The notes beneath the pieces were generated by a model. That model was not told where the DNA came from. It saw only the letters and a list, made by a program, of their open reading frames with translations, and ran no database searches. This document shows, piece after piece, positions 14,302 through 21,161 of a stretch of 27,108 nucleotides of DNA. A program made the translations under genes and the position numbers. Source of the DNA: a virus. The stretch covers positions 1 through 27,108 of the IMG/VR virus record IMGVR_UViG_3300032214_000040; one strand, 5' to 3'. Position 1 is the first letter of the stretch; the number at the start of each line of letters is the position of its first letter.

Positions 14302-14901
14302 TTTTGCCTGCTGATAAAGCTGGTCAATAGATCCATTATTATCTATAATTGAATTAAAATCTGTACCTACCCAGGCAGTTTCACTGGCATGAATCTTACG
14401 CATCTTTAGATCTTGTACTGCCCAATTATGACCTCGATTGGCTTCTATGGCTGTGTCGTACCAGTCGGGTAGCTTGCCTCGCTGTACCCATACAATTTGA
14501 CCGCCGGCATCACGTATGCTTTGAATTTCGTTAGGAAAACGACAATCCGAAATAACAACATTGTCTTTTGAATTACGCAGTTTGTTTTCTAAGCTGGCAA
14601 TCCAGATATCGTCGTGAAAGCCCTTGCGGCATACTTCTGTTCCCCAGTATTGTAGTACCCAACGAGGAGTAAGAGTAGGCATATCTAGTCTTGCGGCCCA
14701 CCAAGGATCTATTTGTTCCCGCCATTCTCGAGCTTCTTTAGTACGTCCCTCTAACATTGTTCGATCCCAACCAAACACTGCTGCCACTGCATCTTTAAGA
14801 GTTGACGCGAAACTTTCTCTTCTAAACTCGTGAAAGTTAACTAGATAGTCTGCAACAGTATCTTTGCCGCTGCCTATAAATCCGCAAATCCCAATAATCA
14901 T
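14248..14901 (-). CDS. gp1: Deoxynucleoside monophosphate kinase gp1
   Basis: 217 aa (T4 gp1 is 241). It phosphorylates dNMPs to dNDPs with ATP, feeding phage DNA synthesis in the cytoplasm. The N-terminal P-loop is GFIGSGKDT (7-15). Family-typical segments follow: ESFASTLKDAVAAVFGWDR (about 29-47), RWVLQYWGTEVCRKGF (about 80-95), HDDIWIASLENKL (about 96-108), and NVVISDCRFPNEIQSIRDAG (about 114-133), where the D-x-RFPNE motif binds substrate or nucleotide. The last 18 codons overlap the convergent 13966-14301 gene. The ribosome site (GAGGA) lies inside the end of the zinc-ribbon gene upstream, so the two form one early unit from the sigma70-type promoter at 15127-15155. Confidence 0.9.
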   Translation of the reverse strand: MIIGICGFIGSGKDTVADYLVNFHEFRRESFASTLKDAVAAVFGWDRTMLEGRTKEAREWREQIDPWWAARLDMPTLTPRWVLQYWGTEVCRKGFHDDIWIASLENKLRNSKDNVVISDCRFPNEIQSIRDAGGQIVWVQRGKLPDWYDTAIEANRGHNWAVQDLKMRKIHASETAWVGTDFNSIIDNNGSIDQLYQQAKLIVSNEISLLPQDSVFS

Positions 14902-14902
14902 A

Positions 14903-15109
14903 TTAATCCTCTATTTGGTAAAAATCTTTTATAGTAGGATCTTTTGGTGCCTGCGGCCATTTACCTTTAGGGCATTCGGAAACATTCCAAACTACTTTTG
15001 CTGGCATAAAACAAAGACATTGACTGCAGAATTTAGTAAATGTATTAAATTCTTCGCAGGTTTTACAAGTACTATATCTTTGTTGGGCAGTTTCTTTTTT
15101 AATTAACAC
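14903..15109 (-). CDS. Small zinc-ribbon protein, 68 aa (paralogue of 24418-24603)
   Basis: Two Cys pairs are visible, TCKTCEEF and FCSQCLCFMPAKV, then a final ECPKGKW. The pattern RYxxCxxC...CxxCxCFMPxK...CPxxKW is shared with the second copy at 24418-24603, and I believe it matches a small domain family of unknown function (DUF6171-like). It probably binds zinc through the four or five Cys and may be an adaptor or regulator. A longer frame starts at a TTG at 15139, but that codon lies upstream of the predicted transcription start (about 15120). I choose the GTG at 15109, which has a GGAG site 7 nt before it and aligns with the start of the paralogue (ETAQQRYSTC beside ETLAQSRYNVC). Confidence 0.75.
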   Translation of the reverse strand: MLIKKETAQQRYSTCKTCEEFNTFTKFCSQCLCFMPAKVVWNVSECPKGKWPQAPKDPTIKDFYQIED

Positions 15110-15126
15110 CTTCGATCTCCAAGTAC

Positions 15127-15155
15127 AGTATGCACTCAAAGAAAGAGGTTGTCAA
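15127..15155 (-). promoter_or_regulatory. Sigma70-type (early) promoter for zinc-ribbon and gp1 genes
   Basis: Minus strand TTGACA (15155-15150), 17 nt, CATACT (15132-15127). The -35 is perfect, and the spacing equals that of the gp32 promoter. It suits early expression of dNMP kinase inside an otherwise late region. Confidence 0.75.
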
Positions 15156-15162
15156 ATAATTT

Positions 15163-15921
15163 TTAACCAATTATAAATGCGTAGCCTGAACCACCAGAAA
15201 CAAGTGTTTCTAATTCTTTGGTTAGTCGATCTAAATCGGCTTGTGCTTCAGTTTTCATTGCCGCGCCATTCAGGCTGCTTCCGCCTTGCGGGCCTGCAAT
15301 TTGAGCAAACTTTTCACGGGCCTGCCCTAGCATCATCTTGCAGTTGGCTAGACTGTAATCTTTGATCCACTGTCCTGCGTAGGTGTCGTTGATGATAGCG
15401 TGATCTGGTTTAGTATTGTAACACCACAGCATAACTTCTTCGTCGCCTCTAGGACGCTGCATTATTACCAGTTTACGGCTCTGTGGGTTCCAAGTAAAGT
15501 TAATAAATGATCCAAACATCTTACCTACTAATTCTTGGTACTGGCTAAACAATTCGTAGGTAAGCAGGCCGCCCATATTAGTTGAGCTCAACAAATAGGT
15601 ATTTGTATAGGCTAGGTTAAATGGTTCAAATACTGTACCACCCGTTCCGTTGCCAGAACGTGATCCTACCGATCTTCTAAAAATCTGTCTAACCTGCTGT
15701 ATCTCTTTAGGCAAGATATACTCGTTAGTATTTTCTCTAAGAGTTAAAAACGCAAAACTTTCTTCAACAGCGTTATCGCTACGCTGCCTAAAAACTCCAA
15801 GGCTTCTAGATAATGCTGTTTCGTAGTGGATAGGGTCGAGTTCGATGTCTATCATACCATCGCCCAGCATTGCTTTGCAGTAATCGTAGACGTCTTTTTT
15901 AGCTTGATCTATTTGGTTCAT
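15163..15921 (-). CDS. gp13: Neck protein gp13
   Basis: 252 aa (T4 gp13 is 309). Recognised by the pattern known from cyanophage gp13: DIELDPIHYETALSRSLGVF (about 25-44), RQRSDNAVEESFAFLTL (about 45-61), EYILPKEIQQVRQIFRRSVG (about 67-86), AYTNTYLL, GGLLTYELFSQYQELVGKMFG (split over about 117-137), then NDTYAGQWIKDYSLANCKMM (about 178-197) and the end AGPQGGSSLNGAAM plus a helix. gp13 with gp14 seals the filled head below the portal and makes the tail docking site. It is encoded on the strand opposite to gp14, which is unusual. The octamer GGTAAATA lies 5 nt before the ATG; a second TGTAAATA is at 15963-15970 on the same strand. Confidence 0.88.
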   Translation of the reverse strand: MNQIDQAKKDVYDYCKAMLGDGMIDIELDPIHYETALSRSLGVFRQRSDNAVEESFAFLTLRENTNEYILPKEIQQVRQIFRRSVGSRSGNGTGGTVFEPFNLAYTNTYLLSSTNMGGLLTYELFSQYQELVGKMFGSFINFTWNPQSRKLVIMQRPRGDEEVMLWCYNTKPDHAIINDTYAGQWIKDYSLANCKMMLGQAREKFAQIAGPQGGSSLNGAAMKTEAQADLDRLTKELETLVSGGSGYAFIIG

Positions 15922-15926
15922 ACAAC

Positions 15927-15934
15927 TATTTACC
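15927..15934 (-). promoter_or_regulatory. Late-promoter octamer GGTAAATA, 5 nt before gp13 ATG
   Basis: Minus strand CGGTAAATA-GTTGT-ATG. The same nonamer CGGTAAATA stands before gp14 on the other strand (16411-16419), so the two neck genes have mirror-image promoters. Confidence 0.65.
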
Positions 15935-15968
15935 GCAGATAGCCGATAGGTTGTTTTTAAAATATTTA

Positions 15969-15976
15969 CATAAATA
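15969..15976 (+). promoter_or_regulatory. Late-promoter octamer CATAAATA upstream of HNH gene
   Basis: Plus strand CATAAATA, 17 nt before the ATG at 15994, leaving a short leader with a GAGG ribosome site. Confidence 0.55.
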
Positions 15977-15993
15977 CTTTAAGAGGAAAAAAT

Positions 15994-16416
15994 ATGGAAA
16001 TATGGAAAACTGTAGAATCTTCACCTAATTATAAAGTAAGTAATTCCGGCTCTATTAAAAACATCAAGACCGGGAGAATATTAAAAGTTTCAACTAATAA
16101 CTCCGGCTATAATCTAGTTTGTTTATCAACTGAAAATAAAAAACAAACCGGATATATACATAGATTAGTAGCAGAAGCATTTATTGATACCAACTTAGAC
16201 ACTAGAACTAGTGTAGTTAATCATATAGACGGAGACAAGAATAATAACAATATTGAAAACTTAGAATGGGCAACTTACGCTGAAAATGCCTATCACGGTA
16301 AAGCTCGATTAAAAGTAAAAGCCAAAGAAGTAACTGAGTTACTTGAACTTTTAGAACAAATGAATTTAGATCAGATCGATAAGGCGGTAACTTACTGTAA
16401 AGAACTATTACGGTAA
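15994..16416 (+). CDS. HNH homing endonuclease with NUMOD4 domain
   Basis: 140 aa. The N-terminus EIWKTVESSPNYKVSNSGSI (2-21) is a NUMOD4-type DNA-recognition motif. The HNH nuclease follows, with HRLVAEAFI (56-64), VVNHIDGDKNNNNIENLEW (74-92) and catalytic H77 with supporting D79/N83-like residues. The C-terminus (about 105-140) is a charged helix that could bind DNA. Such genes spread by cutting DNA that lacks them and are typical free-standing mobile genes of T4-like phages. This one is more AT-rich than its neighbours and sits in the divergent promoter region between gp13 and gp14. It has its own late-type promoter and ribosome site, and its stop codon (TAA) lies in the gp14 promoter octamer. 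Confidence 0.92.
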   Translation: MEIWKTVESSPNYKVSNSGSIKNIKTGRILKVSTNNSGYNLVCLSTENKKQTGYIHRLVAEAFIDTNLDTRTSVVNHIDGDKNNNNIENLEWATYAENAYHGKARLKVKAKEVTELLELLEQMNLDQIDKAVTYCKELLR

Positions 16417-16419
16417 ATA
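16412..16419 (+). promoter_or_regulatory. Late-promoter octamer GGTAAATA before gp14
   Basis: Plus strand CGGTAAATA, 7 nt before the gp14 ATG, 2 nt more than at most other sites. The TAA stop of the HNH gene is part of it. No Shine-Dalgarno is visible. Confidence 0.55.
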
Positions 16420-16426
16420 TACTACT

Positions 16427-17707
16427 ATGCCAAGACTTAGCCTCTATCGCCCAGAAAAGGGCAACGACTACAAATTCATCGATAAAACCGTTTGGGAAAT
16501 GTTTCAGGTTGGCGGCACTGATGTACTAGTTCACAAGTATATTGGGCCAGGGGATGCTACACAGGGCAATACGCCCAGCACCCCAAATTATGGTACATCT
16601 AACGAAACGCAGATTCAGGATTTGTTGTTCTTAGAAAATCGAGATCGCAAGTACGATCCCGACATTTATCTATTGAGAGGTGTTTATAACCTTTCAGATA
16701 TAGACTTTAATTTAAGTCAATTTGGCTTATTCTTACAAAATGACACAGTGTTTATGACGTTTCATATCAATGATACTGTGGAAAAACTAGGCCGTAAAAT
16801 CATAGCTGGGGATGTTGTAGAACTGCCGCACCTAAAAGACGAGTATGCACTTAACGATTTTAGTTTTGCCTTAAAACGTTTTTATGTTGTAGAAGAAGTC
16901 AATCGTGCAGCAGAAGGATTTTCAGTAACTTGGTATCCACACTTATATCGTGCCAAACTAAAACCACTAGTAGACAGTCAAGAATTTAAACAGATATTAG
17001 ACGGTGTTGCTGGAGAAGGCAGTAATCAAACACTCCGCGACATTATGTCGACCTATGAAAAAGAAATGCAGATCACTGCCGCAGTTCTTGATCAGGCTGA
17101 AGCCGATGCTCCTAAGAGCGGCTACGATACTACCAAATTTTATCATATGCAGAGAGGACCAGATGGCAGTCCTCAACTAATCAGTGCAGATTTAGAAAAC
17201 GTTCATATTACTAATGACCAGCCACAGGCCACTGATGAAAACGGTACTCCGTTATTTGATACCGAAGGCAATCCAATATATGCAGGTACCACTGCTGATC
17301 AAACATTTAGATCAATCGAGCGTCCAGGCTACGGTACACTAAATGGTAATACCAGCAGTTGGTTAGACGATGCTCTACCAGCAAATGGCGCAAGGTTCTC
17401 CGCTGGTATAGCATTTCCGACTACTCCCCAAGAAGGTCAGTTTTGTCTAAGAACAGATTATATGCCTCAGCGATTATTTAGATACAGTGGAACACGTTGG
17501 ATCAAAGTAGAGGACAATGTACGTATGACAATGAATAATCTAGGCGAAAGTGATGTGGGCACCGGAGATAGATTTGCAGGCAAAGATGTTAGACAAACAC
17601 AGAAAGCTGACTTTGTTAACAATACCAAAACCGCAACTATTAACGGTAAGACCGTTAAAGAGCGCCAGAGCTTGTCAAAAGCTCTTAGACCAGAGGCAGA
17701 CGAATAA
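16427..17707 (+). CDS. gp14: Neck protein gp14
   Basis: 426 aa, longer than T4 gp14 (256) but like cyanophage versions. The recognisable pattern is RPEKGNDYKFIDKTVWEMF (8-26), LFLENRDRKYDPDIYLLRGV (67-86), DIDFNLSQFGLFLQNDTVFM (91-110), GRKIIAGDVVELPHLKDEY (122-140), and SGYDTTKFYHMQRGPDGSP (231-249). It completes the head-tail connector with gp13. The C-terminal extension has a module PTTPQEGQFCLRTDYMPQRL plus FRYSGTRWIKVED (331-363), similar to short modules in the sheath and fibres of this phage. The gene runs opposite to gp13. Its stop overlaps the gp15 start (TAATGG), so the two are translationally coupled. Confidence 0.88.
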   Translation: MPRLSLYRPEKGNDYKFIDKTVWEMFQVGGTDVLVHKYIGPGDATQGNTPSTPNYGTSNETQIQDLLFLENRDRKYDPDIYLLRGVYNLSDIDFNLSQFGLFLQNDTVFMTFHINDTVEKLGRKIIAGDVVELPHLKDEYALNDFSFALKRFYVVEEVNRAAEGFSVTWYPHLYRAKLKPLVDSQEFKQILDGVAGEGSNQTLRDIMSTYEKEMQITAAVLDQAEADAPKSGYDTTKFYHMQRGPDGSPQLISADLENVHITNDQPQATDENGTPLFDTEGNPIYAGTTADQTFRSIERPGYGTLNGNTSSWLDDALPANGARFSAGIAFPTTPQEGQFCLRTDYMPQRLFRYSGTRWIKVEDNVRMTMNNLGESDVGTGDRFAGKDVRQTQKADFVNNTKTATINGKTVKERQSLSKALRPEADE

Positions 17708-19596
17708 TGGATTTCTTTTACGACGGGCAGATAAGACGCTATGTTACTCAGTTCATGCGAGTATTCATAGGTTTTAAATACCAGGCAGGTGATGGTGAAG
17801 AGCGGTTGGTACCAGTAATGTACGGCGACCTTACTAAACAGGTAGCCAGTATTATCAAAGATAACAGTGAAAACAAAATGCCCACTGTGCCAAGAATTGC
17901 CTGCTACATAACTGGATTAGAATTAGACACTAGTAGACTAGCAGACTCAACGTTTGTTAGTAAAATGCAGGTCAGAGAACGTACCTACGAAACCGTAGCA
18001 GGACAACGTGTCTATGGTAACGAACAAGGTGCAGGCTATACTGTTGAAAGACTAATGCCAACTCCATTTAAACTGCGTGTCAAAGCAGATATTTGGACTA
18101 GTAACACAGATCAAAAGCTACAGCTACTAGAACAAATATTAATCTTGTTTAATCCAAGTTTAGAAGTGCAAACTACAGACAACTATATTGATTGGACCAG
18201 TCTCAGCGTTATCTACCTCAACAGTACTAATTTTAGTTCAAGAACTATTCCACAAGGTACCTCTGAAGATATAGACATTGCAAGTTTAGAATTTGAAATG
18301 CCTATCTATATTACACCGCCAGCTAAGGTCAAGAAGCTCGGTGTTGTACGTGCTGTGGTTAATAATATGTTTACTAATACGGGTGATGCTGTAAACATTA
18401 ATAATTTAATTTATAATGATGGTGATGTTGTAAATACCATTGAATACAAACGCTACGGAATTGTCATGCTCAAGGCAGACAACGGAGTTGAAGGTGATTA
18501 CTATGTCAGTATTGTTGATGTTGGTCAAGCCGTTATTGATGCAGGCTTAGACCTATCTCCAGAAAAAATTGGCAAGAAATTAGATTGGCAATTAGTATTA
18601 GATCAATATGGCGGTCATAAAGAGGGTGTTAGTAGAATTACATTCAAACAGCCCAACGGTGGAGAACTAATTGGAACCATTGCTGTAAATCCCACTGACC
18701 CTACACTACTGTTAGTCTCTATGGACTTGGATACTGTGCCAAGTAATACTTTAATTACACAGGGTCAGTATCCAGATTTTACTACCTATACTAGTGTGAG
18801 AAGTGATAGCAAAGGTACTATAGATGCTATAATTAATCCTTATAACTTTAATCCGTTGACTACTTACGGATCTAAGTCAAACTATCCGCTTGGACTTAGA
18901 TATCTAATGTTAGATGATGTTAACACGTTCCTTGCACCCCAACAGGCTGCTAGCATTGCTACCAATGTGATTAACACAGATATTGACTATTATAGAATTG
19001 TACGTCCTAATCAAAGAGAAGTAGCAGGATTATCTAATCTTCCTAGATCTTATTCTAACATCTATCAAACTAAAGTTTATGTTAACGGTACTGAGGTATC
19101 ATTTACTGAAGTAGAAGATGGTGGCACTTTTAGCACGTTTGGCGTAGTTGGTGGTCAAAGTTATCGGATAACTTCGGGAAAATATAAAATATTGTTAGAC
19201 AATTTTCCTCCATTGGAAGATGCGGACGGAAATGCCAGCGTAATAACCTATAAGATCGAACGTTATACCTATCCCGATTGGTGGACTGAAGGTGATGATC
19301 CAGATACAATACCCGTAGAAACAAATGTCTACTTACCAGGTAAACCTGAACGTAGTAGCGGACCTAGTGCCTGGAAGAATCTTGACAATTCTGATACACA
19401 TATTAAGGCTAACTCTATAATTGAGTGGAGTGGCGCACAATGGGTTAGCGTATTTGATCCAGACGAAGTAGCTACCAATGTTTATATTACTAATCTGCGC
19501 ACAGGTATACAGTATAAATGGGACGGAGTGCAGTGGTTAAAATCTTTTGAAGGCGAATACTTGCCAGGTTCTTGGAGATTAACTTTAAATCCTTAA
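17707..19596 (+). CDS. gp15: Tail sheath stabilizer/completion protein gp15, extended
   Basis: 629 aa, more than twice T4 gp15 (272). The first 230 residues match the family pattern: FFYDGQIRRYVTQFMRVFIG (3-22), RLVPVMYGDLTKQVASIIKD (about 33-52), MPTPFKLRVKADIWTSNTDQ (about 117-136), KLQLLEQILILFNPSLEVQT (about 137-156), and a strand ending MPIYITPPAKVKKLGVV. gp15 caps the sheath and tube as a hexamer and connects the tail to the neck. The long C-terminal part is unrecognised; its last 60 residues contain two copies of the short W-rich module (IIEWSGAQWVS; IQYKWDGVQWLKSF). Placed directly after gp14 and coupled to it. Confidence 0.85.
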   Translation: MDFFYDGQIRRYVTQFMRVFIGFKYQAGDGEERLVPVMYGDLTKQVASIIKDNSENKMPTVPRIACYITGLELDTSRLADSTFVSKMQVRERTYETVAGQRVYGNEQGAGYTVERLMPTPFKLRVKADIWTSNTDQKLQLLEQILILFNPSLEVQTTDNYIDWTSLSVIYLNSTNFSSRTIPQGTSEDIDIASLEFEMPIYITPPAKVKKLGVVRAVVNNMFTNTGDAVNINNLIYNDGDVVNTIEYKRYGIVMLKADNGVEGDYYVSIVDVGQAVIDAGLDLSPEKIGKKLDWQLVLDQYGGHKEGVSRITFKQPNGGELIGTIAVNPTDPTLLLVSMDLDTVPSNTLITQGQYPDFTTYTSVRSDSKGTIDAIINPYNFNPLTTYGSKSNYPLGLRYLMLDDVNTFLAPQQAASIATNVINTDIDYYRIVRPNQREVAGLSNLPRSYSNIYQTKVYVNGTEVSFTEVEDGGTFSTFGVVGGQSYRITSGKYKILLDNFPPLEDADGNASVITYKIERYTYPDWWTEGDDPDTIPVETNVYLPGKPERSSGPSAWKNLDNSDTHIKANSIIEWSGAQWVSVFDPDEVATNVYITNLRTGIQYKWDGVQWLKSFEGEYLPGSWRLTLNP

Positions 19597-19606
19597 TAAG
19601 TACTGG

Positions 19607-19996
19607 ATGCAACAGCGTGCCGGACTATTATTTCTAGCAAAAACTACAGGAAGAATCCTACTTATCCTACAGGATGAGCGGTGGACTGTTCCGACTTTTG
19701 CTAGATCAGCATCACTGCTAGAAGATGCAGCAATTTTACTCAAAGAATACCACTCCGGTAGAATTCTACCCATAGAACTTTATCTCAGTGAAGACCGAGG
19801 GTTTGAATACGGCACATACGTATGCGTAGTAGATCAAGAATTTTTAACACTATCGGCCGCTACATTGTGTTGGGCCAATATAGATCAATTGCCAAAACAG
19901 TTGCATTCTGGTTTAAAAACCACATTAAATAATCAAATTATAAGAACCAAAATTGAAACTATAATGGAGTTAGTAAACAATGCTACAACAAACTGA
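19607..19996 (+). CDS. Nudix-fold-like protein lacking the catalytic Nudix box, 129 aa
   Basis: The start looks like a Nudix domain: AGLLFLAKTTGRILLILQDE (5-24), then WTVPTF (26-31), where active enzymes usually read W.LPGG. The expected Nudix box (G-x5-E-x7-REUxEExGU) would fall at about 30-52, but the sequence there is FARSASLLEDAAILLKEYHS, without the Gly and REx2EE pattern. Later parts (YGTYVCVVDQEF, ATLCWANIDQLPKQLHSGLK) still resemble a Nudix scaffold, including W89 in the usual place. It is therefore probably non-catalytic, perhaps a binding or structural protein; the family call is tentative. An AATAAGTA octamer-like site (19595-19602) lies 4 nt before the ATG and overlaps the gp15 stop. 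It overlaps the next gene by 17 nt. Confidence 0.65.
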   Translation: MQQRAGLLFLAKTTGRILLILQDERWTVPTFARSASLLEDAAILLKEYHSGRILPIELYLSEDRGFEYGTYVCVVDQEFLTLSAATLCWANIDQLPKQLHSGLKTTLNNQIIRTKIETIMELVNNATTN

Positions 19997-20237
19997 AAGA
20001 TTTCAAAATGACGTAAAGCGTTATAGAGATGCTATAGAAAAATTACCCAACGAAGAATCTAAAACTGAAGCTAAAAAGCTTCTTAATAATTTGATTATTG
20101 AGGTTAAAAGTCTAGACAACGCCTTTGCAGATATGGTTTACAAAAAACAGATACCCGCAGCTGGCGGAGAAGTTAGAGACCGAATTATGGTATTAAGAAA
20201 AAAATTAGATACCAGTTTAAAAAGTTATTTAACGTAA
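19980..20237 (+). CDS. Small helical protein, 85 aa, function unknown
   Basis: Mostly helix: MLQQTERFQNDVKRYRDAIE (1-20), LPNEESKTEAKKLLNNLIIE (about 22-41), VKSLDNAFADMVYKKQ (about 42-57), and RDRIMVLRKKLDTSLKSYLT (66-85), with a coiled-coil feel. I associate such short proteins with the neck/tail block of environmental T4-like phages but know no function. It starts inside the end of the preceding gene and ends overlapping the convergent fibre gene at 20229 by 9 nt. It is the last gene of the plus-strand gp14 unit. Confidence 0.75.
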   Translation: MLQQTERFQNDVKRYRDAIEKLPNEESKTEAKKLLNNLIIEVKSLDNAFADMVYKKQIPAAGGEVRDRIMVLRKKLDTSLKSYLT

Positions 20238-21161
20238 GTATCTTATAATTACTATACCGCTTCCGCCACCTTGTGCGACTGCGGTTCCAGAACTTGTGGG
20301 ATTCTTGCCACCACCTCCACCACCTCCAGTGTTAGGTAATCCGGCAGTATATGCACTGCCTCCACCACCAAGGCCTCCTTGCCCATCCGGATAGCCTCCT
20401 CCTCCACCTGCATAATACGTAGGAAATCCTGAAATATTAGAAACTACGCCAATGCCTCCGTATCCGCCTGTAGTAAGTTCTCCGTTTCGCCCACCGAGTC
20501 CACCAGCGCCGCCGCCGCCTGAACCGCCCGGATATGTATAATAAACGCTATAGCCTCCGTTATTTCCTTGCCCGGCCGTGCCTGCGCCGCCAGCTAAAGT
20601 CCCTGCGCCTCCGTCGGTAGTACCGTATGCACCACCACTTCCGCCACCTGACCCGCCTGCAAATCCAGTACCTCTATGGCCGCCGCCGCGGCCGCCTCCG
20701 ATAGCAGTCAATCCTAGAGCAGAACTATTAGTTCCGCTAGTAGCTACTCCGCCGCCGGGTCCAACTGTAATGGTGTATGTTTGAGGTGTAACAGTTGTTG
20801 TGCCGGTCAATAACCCACCTGCTCCACCGCCTGCTCCGTCGTCATATTGATTTTCACTGCCGCCACCGCCACCACCTACAATCAAATACTCTACTGTACC
20901 AGCATGAGTTACTACAAAACTGCTGCTACTTGTGTAGGTATGAATTACATAGTTATTAAATCTAGTGATAGTTCCGCCAGTTGCTCTTACTTTGTTATCT
21001 GCTGCAAACCATGCAGAACCGTTGTAATATTCGAGTACACCGACAGATGTATTAAATCTTGACATACCTGTTACAGGAGTACCAGGACGTTCAGCAGTTG
21101 TACCTTTAGGCAATGCTAGACGGTCTGTCGAATCAATTGTTAAGTTAGTTAAAGTTGCCAT
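20229..21161 (-). CDS. Glycine-rich tail fibre/adhesin, 310 aa (fibre paralogue 3)
   Basis: Residues 1-50 form a module shared with the next two genes upstream: MATLTNLTIDSTDRLALPKG, TTAERPGTPVTGM, then VLEYYNGSAWF. Residues about 65-100 form a strand-rich part ending in VEYLIVGGGGGG. From about 95 to 300 the protein is glycine-rich with many GG, GGG and longer runs separated by short variable loops, ending IVIIRYLR. This resembles the glycine-rich receptor-binding proteins of T-even-like phages (gp38 type) whose glycine motifs form polyproline-II-like sheets, with specificity in the loops. A receptor-binding role is inferred. The start overlaps the upstream stop (TAATGG). It has no LamG-like end, unlike paralogue 2. 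Confidence 0.8.
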   Translation of the reverse strand: MATLTNLTIDSTDRLALPKGTTAERPGTPVTGMSRFNTSVGVLEYYNGSAWFAADNKVRATGGTITRFNNYVIHTYTSSSSFVVTHAGTVEYLIVGGGGGGSENQYDDGAGGGAGGLLTGTTTVTPQTYTITVGPGGGVATSGTNSSALGLTAIGGGRGGGHRGTGFAGGSGGGSGGAYGTTDGGAGTLAGGAGTAGQGNNGGYSVYYTYPGGSGGGGAGGLGGRNGELTTGGYGGIGVVSNISGFPTYYAGGGGGYPDGQGGLGGGGSAYTAGLPNTGGGGGGGKNPTSSGTAVAQGGGSGIVIIRYLR

